DNA of 64,000 bases from Amphibalanus amphitrite (Eukaryota; Arthropoda; Thecostraca; Balanomorpha; Balanidae): positions 81,001 through 145,000 of the forward strand of contig NW_024882189.1 of assembly GCF_019059575.1 (NCBI RefSeq). Reading direction: 5' to 3'. A model generated the notes under the pieces. The model ran no database searches. It was not told the DNA's origin and saw only the letters and a program-made list of their open reading frames with translations. Position 1 is the stretch's first letter. Every line of letters starts with the position of its first letter. Shown here piece by piece: positions 20,852 to 32,800 of the stretch. A program made the position numbers and the translations under genes.

Positions 20852-21981
20852 CCCGCGCCCCGCTGGGCTATTCAGCCATACGCGCCCTGCTGGGGGGGGG
20901 GGGGCAGATTCTGCCCCTCTGTCTAACTTCCGAACCGATGGTCGTAGAAAGACGGGGAAAACGGCATTCGAAAGCTCTCAACAAGGCGGATCTTAAGAGC
21001 CCAAATTTTTTTGCTTAAGTAGGTCAGAGGTCAGGCCAAGGTCAGGTCAAGGGTACAAAATGCAAGTTTCTACAGTATCGGCCTTGCACCGTAGTTGCCG
21101 AAGAATGGACTGAGACTGATTGCCCAAAACGTGTTTTTAGACTACCAAGACAATACTCGTTGCATACAATGTCATTCAAAGGTCAAGATCAAGGTCAGGT
21201 CAGGTCAGGTCACCAAAAACAAAATATAGAAAAGGGCATGTGCGACACATGTTTTATGGGTCATTTTACCCATATAATTCAATAGGCACACTCAATAAGT
21301 GATATGGACCACCTCTGGATGAATTTCAGGTCGAGGTCAGGAAGGCCTAAAAAGGTGTCTATCTGATGCAGTTTTTCACTGCGAATTGAATGGTGCTATT
21401 TTGGTTTCCGTACGAGGTCTAGAGTTTCAAAAAAAAATCATTTTTTCAAAAAATTTGTGTGTCGTGACGTCATAAAATTTTTAATAACTCCCACATTTTT
21501 GAACCGATTCTTCTGAAAATTGGTATGTATGTGCACATAGACCATTTCTCTGACATATATTCCAGTGATTTTCGATACACTCAAAATTTTGGATTTTATA
21601 GTTATTTTCCCAAAGAGTCAGTGTTATTTTAAAATTTGGGCCAAAATCCAAAATTTTCAAAAAACCGAGATAGCCATTTGATAGACAAAGTAGAATCACG
21701 TTGAACTTTTTTGTTACGTGTTGATTCCTTTAAAAATGAAGATGTTAGCGGCGTTTGAAATTTTGCCGTTTTTGAGGCGAAAATGGCGAACATGACGTCA
21801 CTAAAACGTCAATTTCTCAAAAAAATTCAGACGGATTTCGCTCAAATTTTCAGAAAACGTGTCAAATTGATGTATGATAAGGTACTGAAAGTTTGACGTC
21901 GCTGGCGTAACACGTTTAGAAGTTATTGGCGAAAAACGGGAGGAGGGCAGATTCTGCCCCCCCCCCCCAGCGGGGCGCGGG
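20852..21981. mobile_element. TTAA-type element with CCCGCGCCCCGCTGG ends
   Basis: The left end is CCCGCGCCCCGCTGG next to TTAA (20,848-20,851). The right end is CCAGCGGGGCGCGGG followed by TGAA, a one-base change from TTAA. G/C runs and CAGATTCTGCCCC lie just inside both ends. TTAA duplication plus CCC ends fits piggyBac-like MITEs. The same ends recur at 52,780-53,977. Confidence 0.7.
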
Positions 21982-21985
21982 TGAA

Positions 21986-22078
21986 ATGACCTTACAATGA
22001 AATACCAAATGATTGAGGAATGAAATAATTGTTGATGATTTAATTCTCTCATCATTTGGTGTTTCATTGTAAGGCCAT
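21986..22078. repeat. Short fold-back repeat
   Basis: TGACCTTACAATGAAATACC is answered by GGTGTTTCATTGTAAGGCCA around a ~40-bp centre, forming an imperfect hairpin of about 90 bp. It lies directly beside the TTAA-type element. Confidence 0.6.
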
Positions 22079-22429
22079 TTAAAAAGTGTTTTTTTCTCAT
22101 ACAGTCATTGAAAGTTACCGAGTGTGTATACTATGCATAAGCAATGGCTACAGACCATACTTGCGATATAAATCGCACGGACTCGCTCTGCGGTCTCGGG
22201 TGGCAAATATTGGTGGAACGTGGCCCGTGGTACGTCTGAGGGAGCCGGATCGCGACCAATCCGGGACTCATAACGGCCACTGACGAACTCTGAGATCGGC
22301 CCGAATTGGCCATTATCGCCCGAGTAACGGCCTCGTCAGACACGCCTAAAATACTGCGCTATTGCCCGTGGCCTCGCCTTCATTGCTCGATCATCTATAC
22401 CCTGAGACGTAACGGTCCCGCCCCAGACC

Positions 22430-22860
22430 GTTTGTCCCCGCCGCACACCGTCGTACGAGTACAGTCTGTCCCCGCTTCATGCCGTCCTTCCCCGCCTTAC
22501 ATCGTCTGTCCCCGCCTCACACCGTCCTTTCCCGCCTCAGACTGTCGTACAGTTTTTCCCCGCCTCAGACTGTCCGTCCCCGCCTCAGACTGCCGTACAG
22601 TCTGTCCCCGCCACAGACTGTCCGTCCCCGCCTCAGACTGCCGTACAGTCTGTCCCCGCCTCACACCGTCTGTCCCCGCCTCAGACTGTCGTACAGTCTG
22701 TCCCCGCCTCAGACTGTCTGTCCCCGCCTCAGACTGTCCGTCCCCGCCTCAGACCGCCCCTCCCGTCCCAGACCGGTCATTTACCGTCCCTCCCTTCTCA
22801 GACCGGCGGCGGTCCGCCCCTCCCGTCTCAGACCGGCGGCGGTCCGCCCCTCCCGTCTCA
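22430..22860. repeat. Degenerate CCCCGCCTCAGACTG repeats
   Basis: Copies of CTGTCCCCGCCTCAGACTG, some extended by CCGTACAGT, run through this block. They grade into CCCTCCCGTCTCAGACCGG repeats at about 22,770-22,862. The long open frames across the block come from this periodicity. Confidence 0.7.
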
Positions 22861-22864
22861 GATC

Positions 22865-23650
22865 GGTGTGGCAGTGGTTCGGTGGCAGTAGTTCGGTATG
22901 GTCCTCGGTGTTCTGTGGCAGTGGTTCGGTATGGTCCTCGGTGTTCTGTGGCAGTAGTTCGGTATGGTCCTCGGTGTTCGGTGGCAGTAGTTCGGTATGG
23001 TCCTCGGTGTTCTGTGGCAGTGGTTTGGTATGGTCCTCCGTGTTCTGTGGCAACGGTTCGGTGTGGTCCTCGGTGTTCTGTGGCAGTGGTTCGGTATGGT
23101 CCTCGGTGTTCTGTGGCAGTGGTTCGGTATGGTCCTCGGTGTTCTGTGGCAGTGGTTCGGTATGGTCCTCGGTGTTCTGTGGCAGCGGTTCGGTATGGTC
23201 CTCGGTGTTCTGTGGCAGTGGTTCGGTATGGTCCTCGGTGTTCTGTGGCAGTGGTTCGGTATGGTCCTCGGTGTTCTGTGGCAGTGGTTCGGTATGGTCC
23301 TCGGTGTTCTGTGGCAGTGGTTCGGTATGGTCCTCCGTGTTCTGTGGCAGTGGTTCGGTATGGTCCTCCGTGTTCTGTGGCAGTGGTTCGGTACGGTATG
23401 GTCCTCGGTGTTCTGTGGCAGTGGTTCGGTATGGTCCTCCGTGTTCTGTGGCAGTGGTTCGGTATGGTCCTCGGTGTTCTGTGGCAGTGGTTCGGTATGG
23501 TCCTCGGTGTTCTGTGGCAGTGGTTCGGTATGGTCCTCGGTGTTCTGTGGCAGCGGTTCGGTATGGTCCTCGGTGTTCTGTGGCAGTGGTTCGGTATGGT
23601 CCTCGGTGTTCTGTGGCAGTAGCTCGGCATGGTCCTCCGTGTTCTGTGGG
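22865..23650. repeat. 33-bp minisatellite before the MDM1-like exon
   Basis: About 23 near-identical copies of a 33-bp unit contain GTTCGGTATGGTCCTCGGTG and TTCTGTGGCA. A 5-bp insertion near 23,391 shifts the phase. The array stops about 45 bp before the acceptor at 23,694. The unit is 11 codons, so several frames are open on both strands, but I read it as non-coding. Confidence 0.85.
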
Positions 23651-23694
23651 TGCGTCTCTCGGTACCCTTGCTCTGAGTGTGGTCTGGCCGGCAG

Positions 23695-23860
23695 ATCCAT
23701 GTTGAGCACCGAGTACCGGCTCAAGTTCCAGGACTTCAGCGGCGGCTCTGCGCCGCCGTCCGACGCCAGCTGCCCGGATGGCGGCGTTCGCGGCCTGGGC
23801 AGGGCCAAGACCTGGTACTCGGATCTCCTCGAGTCGCGCCGCAAGGCCGTCACCTATAAG
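23695..23860 (+). CDS. MDM1: MDM1-like exon with TEY motif and coiled WY block
   Basis: The acceptor is GGTCTGGCCGGCAG, with a weak pyrimidine tract. The exon completes a split codon, then reads SMLSTEYRLKFQDFSGGS and GLGRAKTWYSDLLESRRKAV, ending TATAAG|GTGGGT in phase 0. Confidence 0.7.
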
Positions 23861-26800
23861 GTGGGTGTCGGAACGGCCACAGGCTGCCGCAGAGACGGGC
23901 CGGGCACGCGGAGCGCACCGCCCGGGACATTACACGCAGTCACACATAATGAGCAAATGCATTGTAAAACTGCAGTAGCTATCAGTTTATTTAACATGTG
24001 CTTGATAGCCTCTCACACACAGTCTCTACATTCCACTCACTGCTCTCGGTTGGTGCGGGCAGGTTCGAGGATGGGGTAAGGAGTCGGCGCCTTCCCACCT
24101 GGTATATCTATACGACCAGGCAGAGGACCCCAGCCGGCCGCCCGAGAAGAAAATCATCTCGGCGCTCTACCTGGAGACGCTCCAGCCAGGGTCAGTGTCT
24201 TACGAGTGGGAGGGTGTGACGGTATCGGAGAACGTTTAAATGCAGCGAGTGTCCTTGGAATGAGAGGGTGTGTAAATGTATCCGATGAACGTTTCACTTC
24301 TGGCATTTCAGCCATGGGTTTTACTTCTTTTGATGTAATTTCAAGGCTCAAGCATAACGTTTCATGTATTGTCTTACTTCTAATCTTTGTTTTACTGGAA
24401 CTCATCGATTCAATCAATGTCATTTAGCTTTTCTCATCTAAGTCGATATTGAAGGTTCATAATTAAATGTCGCTTATACTGTTGGTGGCCTATTCATTCT
24501 CATGGACAGTATGAATTGAATGGATGACCACAGGTTCACTTCCTGCTAAGCAGAATTGTATGCTCGCTGTCAAACATAACGACAAATTCGCCCGTCCATG
24601 CTTGCGTCTACATATACATAGTGGTGGTGTGGCCGTTTTTAACCGATTTATGCTGAACCCAGAAGGCCCTGGTGCTGCCAACAGTCGGTGGTTGGGGTCC
24701 AGTCAGTGTCCCTGTGACGGCTGTATGGGTTCACTCAGTATCCCTCTGGGCTCTGACCGCGGTCTCAGCCGGGCGGGGCGGTCGCTGACGGCGGGTCCAA
24801 TCCGGCTCCGGCCGCGGCGGGCCGCTCTGCCGCTCGATCCGCGGCAATCAGACCCGGCCCAATCGGGGCTCCGCTACTGGCGGTCGCACGGCGCCGGCAT
24901 GCCAAGCTCTGACGGAGCGGCTCCCCACCCGGGCCGACTGCGGAGCGGGCCGCCAAAGTTGCCTGGTTAATGCTAACACATGGCTGTCAGAAACGAGATG
25001 GCTGTCCGCGAGAGACATCGAGCCTTTATTACAGCGGGGCGATGTATGAGAAGTGTTGCCTGCTGTATGAAAATATGGTGCGCTTCCTTTTTTATGTTTT
25101 TACAGCTGCCTTCTTTTCTCAGAAGTGTTGCCGGCTGTATGAAAATATAGTGCGCTTCCTTTTTATGCTTTTACAGCAGCCTTCTTTTCTCGGATTGGCC
25201 AAATCGTCATCTGTCACTCGATTGTTAATTACTTGATATCCGGTAAAATGCATACCTACCTAAAGTTAAAAATGCATTCAGCACACAACGATGCACCCTG
25301 GGACTAAAAAAAGGACCCTAATCCTGTGCAGTAAGCATCAGCATTAGGGATCTGCTGGCATTATACAACAATTCTATTCCCTGGCAAGTGGCAACCGTCC
25401 CTCCAAACTGTTGTGCGTGTCGGCATAAAACGTTGGCTGTTTATAGCCTGTCCCGCCGTGGGATTGTGCCTCTACCTGCCTCGCCGTGTGAGTGCGCCGC
25501 TCTGTCCCGCCGTATAATTGTGCCGCTGTCTGTCCCGCCGTGGGATTGTGCCTCTGACTGTCTCGCCGTGTGAGTGCGCCGCTGCACTATGGTTGGAAAC
25601 GGCCTCACGGATGGCCATGGGCAATTTCGGAATATATGTATATTTGGGGTGTCATTCGGTTGGAAATTGATGAAATGTTTTGAATTGGGCAGAAAGAAAT
25701 ATTTAGTTGCCCATTTAGTCTTCATTATCGTACGTGGAATCGGGAGTTTCTGATGGTGGCTTTTTGGTGCGCCGTCAAAGGTTTAAACAACCGCGCTGGT
25801 GATAGCATGTGGAGTACCTCAATGACGTTGTAAAACTGGATTGTTATATATGAAAATAATCCTTGTTATGTTGGCTATCGAGTGGAGTGACTCTTTTTCC
25901 CATGCGTGTTCAAAATCAGGAACGACATTGCATTCTGTTTGCAGTGTCACCACAGCAACATTTGCAAAATTACGTTTATGTTTCATTGGACTTACAAAAA
26001 GTTCTCCATCGACCTCCATCGAGCTTTTTGGCAGAATAAATCTCTGTTCAATTCTGCGTAAGGGAAACCTAAAAGCAAACTGCGCACTTGTGCGCAAAAT
26101 CTTCTGTGAAGCTTCATCTCCCGAGGCGTACCTACCCGTCGCTTCGTTAGCAGCGGGTCGGCTCGTCAGTCGTGCAATCGCTTATCCTAATAAATGATGG
26201 TAAGAAGCATGGGATTGCGGAGTCGTGGTGGCGCCAAATCCGACTCCGACTACGACTCCGACTCCAGACTCGTTGCCATGACTCCGGGTGACTCTGTCTC
26301 AGACTCCGGACCCCTGCCAGTGTTTCGGAGTCGTGATGGAGCTGTTCCGATTCGGACCGACTCCGACTTCCACTGCGGGCTCCTGACCGACCCCGACTCC
26401 GACTCCGACTCCTGGCTCGTTGCCACGACTCTGGGCGACTCTGACTCCGACTCCGACTCTGACTCCGACTCTGACTTCGACTCCGCACCCCTCGTAAGAA
26501 ACTGCTCGCCCCTGCACCTGGAGTATGGATATCGTGCAAACGTGTATGGATATCCTGGAGTATGGATATGGATATCCACTGACAGAACAGACATACAGAC
26601 ATGCTGTAAACGCCATTACACTGCCAATAGCATGACAAATCAAATGGCTATCTATGCTTTTTGATCATCGTTCTACATTTTCCAAAATCTTGAACTGAAT
26701 GTTGGCAATTTCTCGTGACTACTTCACGATTATGATGCGTGCATTTCTGAAATTGATCTTTTTTCAACCAACCACGTACTCGTATGATAAAATGAATGTC

Positions 26801-29800
26801 ACCATCGTGTTCTACGCCCAAAAGTATCCATAAAACATGTGTCATGGGCTGCGAATAGGTACCAGTTTTAATTTTCGGGGTTATGTGCTTACCTGATTGA
26901 CCTGACTTTGACCCTGGCCTATGTTTGACTGACTCCTACATGGATCTGACACTCTTTTAGCACTTATATGAAGGGTTGTGACAGTTGTGACAGAGTTTAT
27001 GACGAGAGGCACCGATTGCGAGGTTCTAAAGTCCATGCTACTGAAAGCCCGATTTCAAGTGTTTGACCTGACCGACCTTGACCCGACCTGAGACCTCGAA
27101 ATTCAACTTTTAAGTATTCATGTGAATCGTCTCGTCGCGTTCTTCTTTCGTTTGCCGCCTCGTGCGTTTCGCTGTGCCTATTTGTTCGCGAGATATCGGC
27201 TGGGGGCGTTGAACGCCCCCCCCCCCGGCAAACGGCGGGTGGGGAAATACCCCAGCAACTGCCGGGCTAATCTGACGCATTTTTTTGTCATTTGATCGTC
27301 ATTTTATTTCTTACTTTTTTGCCCAATCTAAAAAAATCATTAATACTTTTTCTCCAAATTTTTTACCCTTTATGACGAAAAGTAAGACACTGTGCGTCAC
27401 TACGTTGATATTTCTCGCCCTAAAGCATAACAACAATATCCATTCAGTAATAGCAGTATTCAAAACATGTTCAAAATGCCTCGCGATATCGATAACATTA
27501 CGAAAGACATAGGCGACTTATAACATACTTGCAATGATGACGTCACACACGCGTGACGTGACGTGACCTCGTCATTTCTGAGTTACTGTATGATGCACGA
27601 AAGACACTGGTATACCTATGCAAAGTTTCATCGCAGTCGGTCTACGCATTAACAAGTTATGTGCAAAACATTTTTTCGCGTTGACCCCCGGCCATCCGTG
27701 AGGCCGTTTCCAACCATAGTGCGCTGTCTGTCTCGCCGTGGGATTGTGCCGCTGTCTGTCCCGCCGTGGGATTGTGCCTCTACCCGCCCCGCCGTGTCCC
27801 GCCGTGTCAATGTCCCGCCAGCTGCTCCCCACCGTGTCGCCGCGCTCGGGTGGCGTCTCACCCCTGTCTGCGGCACTCTCGGCTGTCAGATTATCCCGCG
27901 GCCGGACGCCGGTGCCGGACCGGAGTCGGGCCGGCACCGCCGACAGCACTGACGGCCGCGGCCGGACCGCCGCCGCAGTTAGCCGGCCTCTGCCGCCGCC
28001 CGCCGCCGCCGCCGCCGCCGCCAGAAAGGCCTCCGCCAAGGTACGGTCACTCTCCTCCGGGCGAGTCTGTGCTCTCTCGACCAGTCCGGAGCGGAACTTG
28101 TCGCCGTCGACGGGCAGACAACTTCCAAAGGGCGGGGCGCGCCGCAGCTGGCGCCTCGACGGCCCGTGTTACCAGGGGTCCGCTTAAGGCGCCGTCGCAT
28201 CTGACACGCCCTGAATGATAGGACAAATCGCTGGAGGAGAATTATTGATGTTTTGATCCTTTGGCCCCATGATTAAGAAAATGCTTTTATGAATGCATGT
28301 TATGAAAACGATGAAGCCAACTGACTAAAACATACCTACCGTAGTCCGAAGCGGCACATCGATATTATTTCTTTTGACACTTTTGGTTGGCTTCCTTTTA
28401 TCGCATGTGTCCTTGTTTCTTCGGTTATTTTTTATAATATATTTCTTAATTGTTCGAAATTTTCATTTCTTGCCCCGTTTTTCTCCCGTGCTGTTTTTAT
28501 AAGGCGATTTCCGATTCGTTTCTTTTGTGTGTCACGTTTCGTCTTCAGCTGTTCGAATGTGCATATAAGGACCCGGAGTCCCAACAGTCATAATAGCGAT
28601 ATACCTAACTACGAGCTTGGGAGAACGAGAGGAACTCGCCAGATGCTGCCATTCGGGAGAGTGGGGCTATGCGTTACACTTTTTGGTCTTCTGCACGTAG
28701 TGGCCAAGCTATTCAATGAAATTGCACCAAATTTGGTCACATGCTAGCTGAATCAATTTGGAAAGCACATGCAAACTTTCACTTCTTTACGACTATTCAC
28801 TTTTATGTGAAATTCAGAAAACCAAAGCAAGATTTTTTGGGTAAGTTGAAAAATTGTGGGGCAACTTGATACACGATATGGGGTAACATGTTACACTTCT
28901 TTTTTTCGCAGTTTCTTCATCATTATAACGGTCATTGGCCGTCCTATCGGAACCGATCGTAAGCCTCCCTAATGGATAATACTAAACATGCTTTCCTTTC
29001 TCATTGAAAGGCAAGAACAATAAAACATAAACCATTACTGTACTCCACACGCATGAAAAGGTTCATCAAACATGGCTCAATCTCTGATTTGCCTTTACTG
29101 CGACGCCAAGGGCACCATGCATTGCCATACTGACCGGAGTTTGATTTTCTGCACGAAATTTACGCCCAGGTGAAATGGAGCGCGCTATAAGCAGTCTTGG
29201 GTAGCCATCTTTAAACATGCCCCGGCCCTGCGGCGGCCGACTTTCACAGGACTGAACTCAAATGTTTGTTTACATGAAGAGGCTAGTGCGTTTTACTTGG
29301 TGATCTTACAAAAGAAATCATCGCTTAATTTTGTGAACATACATTCAACATTCTTACCCAAATAACCTTGACAAAAAACGACCCAAAGTGTTGGCCAGCA
29401 AAAAATACTTTTGCTGTCACAACTTACCCCAGTGCGCCTACAGGGCGACATGGCGTTCCACCAGGTCTGAGCCTGCAGTGACATGTAGAATGTGCGTAAC
29501 CTTTCTGCTAGCGTAAATATTGGCGCCATATCAAGAGTATTAAAAAAAAAAAAATATTTCCTTTTTAACAACTTACCCCTGTAACAACTAGCCCCACTCT
29601 CCCCTACTAGACGTATCCGTATCTCGCACGTATCCGTTGGTCGATGGTGTCATGTTGTTGCGAGACCGTGGACAACAATATTGTTATATATAGGAAAGCG
29701 AAAGTTTATGTGAGGCAACAGACAGCCAACAGTCTCGTCTCGATTTACATTTAATACTAGGGCTTGTGGTCTCATTGCATCTATTTTGCATTATCATTTT

Positions 29801-32800
29801 TCTGTGTTTAAGGGACCCTCCCACCTTAACATTAGATTTGAGTTGAGATAGCCAAAATGGGGTCCCTGGCTCACAATTACCGGTTTCGGCACTCACAACA
29901 TCCAGAAATGCCTTAAATCGGAAATATTGAATTTCAAAATTGCAGCATTTTGATTCAGAGGGGCTAATGCATAGGAATACCCCTCTGAATGTGTGACGTC
30001 AGCGCAGATATCTAACGATTTTTAAATGTTTGACTAAAACGTTTTGTAGCACGCGGTGGTATATGCTGCTTTGCGCGCAACAAATGCCGCACTTTCAAAT
30101 AAAGTCGCTATAGGAACAGCGGAGATCCCAAAAAGTAAACAAAAGTAAAAGTCTAATATCTTGAAAACCGGTGAATATTTTTCGATGAAATTTGGTAGAT
30201 ATTTGTTTTTGCTCTTTCTGAACCGAGCGACATCACTTTCATGCCAATTCATTTACTTTTTTGAAGGTGGGAGGGTCCCTTTAAGGCTTTCGCTATTTTA
30301 CGACCCATCGCCATGTGTAGGGGAAGCCGGGGGAAGCCCGGCATAGTAAGCTCTTTTTCATTTTTATTACATACCATACGTGCTGTATAAAATGTTGATA
30401 TCCTGCTAGCTAGCTAAGTTCATTGGCCGTGTTTTCCCAAAAATTCGGTTTCGTGGAATAAGTATAAGGTTGAGAAAATCGAGTTTTAAAAAAGTGTTGA
30501 TTTTTCTGGGGTAAGCCCGGCATAGGGGTAACGCCGGCCACCTCCCCAGCGCTTTACAGCGAGTTGATGAAACCATTATGTGTTTTCCAAATATTAACGG
30601 AAAGTGAAATATTAAGGTACTGATTAGCTCTGGACATCTTAGAGTTTATGTCACTACTGGTATTTTAGCTAGCGTCTACTACATATACAGTACAGGTCGA
30701 TGAAAATCGTCATGCAAAATTGACAAAAAATGTGTATTTCAAAATTCCTTAAAATCTATTTTTCTTTTTACCTTAATGCATCATATTGCATATCATTCGA
30801 CTCGGCTGATGAAGAAGAACACAACGACACCATTTTTGAAGCTCTAGCTTCATTGTCTGTCGCGTTATCTGCAAAAACGTAGTTTGACCCTAGTTGACCT
30901 TAAGTGACATGACTGGCTTTGTCTTTGATAACATGTTTATTTTCGAAATTTATCTTTGATCTAGGTGTAACCCAAACCTGCTCAGTACCTATTATCTCAT
31001 GGAAAACAGTGGTTTAGTGGCATTGCTCTCGGTTGGGGGTAAGCTTGGCCACTTGCCCGGGGTTACCCCAAAGTGCTAATTTTTATTTTAGAACAGCGAT
31101 ATTCAAAAAAATGTCATACTTAAGCCAGCCTGCCTCGTCACCCCTCACTACAAACACTTAAACGGTCCTTACATAACATTCGTATAAATATTAGTACTGT
31201 ATGGTATAACATTAACAGTGCAACATATCTCACTTTTTTGCTAAAAACCCTTAAAATATCATTTTTGCGCTATAACTTTAACAATATGCAATTTTTGTCA
31301 GCCTTAACTTTTTTGCTGGCGTTACCTTAGCTGCCACGCTGAAAGGACAAACAGTTGAGCATTTTATTGTGAATAATTTAGCCGGAAACGGGGTGGCCGG
31401 GCTTCCCCCGCGCCCGGGCTTCCCCCGGCTTCCCCTAATATCGGGACTTCGTGATTTTATTTACGATCCCCATTTGAGTGTCGTATGATCGATCATGGTA
31501 TGTAATCCCCTTCCCGAGTCCCAAAGGACTGTGCATACATTTCCCTTAACAGTCTTCCATTTATTCAGGCCTATGGGGGCTACATAAGAATAATCACTGT
31601 ATAAAATGAGGACCATGTGCGTTCAGTTAAAAGGTCTGCCGTATAATAGCCCTCGGCAAGCGTTAATCGGTAAGATACACAGCGATATCTGGTGTGTATC
31701 ACTGCTGATGTGAGTACCCTCGTTCGGACAACACGTCACATCATTGGTGTACGTGACGCGGACGCGGTGTGCCGCACTCCGAGTAATGGGAATCCGATCC
31801 GCCGCAGGCCGCGATGAAACTGCCCATCAACGAGAGGAAGCCCCGTCCCGGCAACGCGCATCGGGTCAGAGCTAAAACGCCAGGTCAGTGCACTGCAGCG
31901 ACAAGCCGGGACAGCGAACGTTCACAATCTCCTCCTTTCAAACCTAGACTGCAGCAGTTGGGCTGATAGCATTCGCAAAGTACCGTGGAAAGGACCTGCA
32001 TCACAGGCCGAATATTCCCGACAGCACTTATCGTCCTCTACCAGTGTTGATCAGATGACTCGTGTTACCGGTATAACTCGATGACAGCAAAAAGTAACAT
32101 CTACTGGTAAATGGCTTTGCGATTGACATCAATACCACCACCATTTCTGACCACGGCATACTGTTCATAACCCGAATAGGAATAGGATTGACAATCATGT
32201 AAACGACAAATTGTTGGCGTGTCAATGCCACAAACACTGAAAGAGCAAAGTTATCCCTGAGTTTTTTTTTAAGTCAGACAAAAGGCATGCGAATTGCGAG
32301 ACACCCATGCATGCCCTGTCGTGCGGTACAGTTTACATACAGGGGTAACATGTCGTGCCGCACAGTCTAATAGGGGTTACATGTCGTGCGGCACAGTCTA
32401 CATACACGGATCACATGTCGTGCGGCACAGTCTACATACAGGGGTAACATGTCGTGCGGCACAGTCTACACACAGGGGTAACATGTCGTGCGGCACAGTT
32501 TACATACACGGATCGCATGTCGTGCGGCAGAGTCTACATACAAGGGTTACATGTCGTGCGGCACAGTCTACACACAGGGGTAACTTGCCGTGCGGCACAG
32601 TCTACATACAGGGGTAGGTAACATGTCGTGCGGCCCAGTCTACATACAGAGATCACCTGTCGTGCGGCACAGTCTACATACAGGGGTAACATGTCGTGCG
32701 GCCCAGTCTACATACACGGATCACATGTCGTGCGGCACAGTCTACCTACATACAGGGGTAACATGTCGTGCGGCACAGTCTACATACAGGGGTAACATGT

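Noticed and set aside
22306-24079. Long open frames on both strands across the 33-bp array
   Set aside because: Period-33 repetition keeps frames open; a 5-bp insertion breaks them and no domain is present. Only 23,695-23,860 has splice and family support.
26215-26490. Ser-Asp-rich protein
   Set aside because: The frame is a translation of the GACTCC microsatellite inside a transposon.
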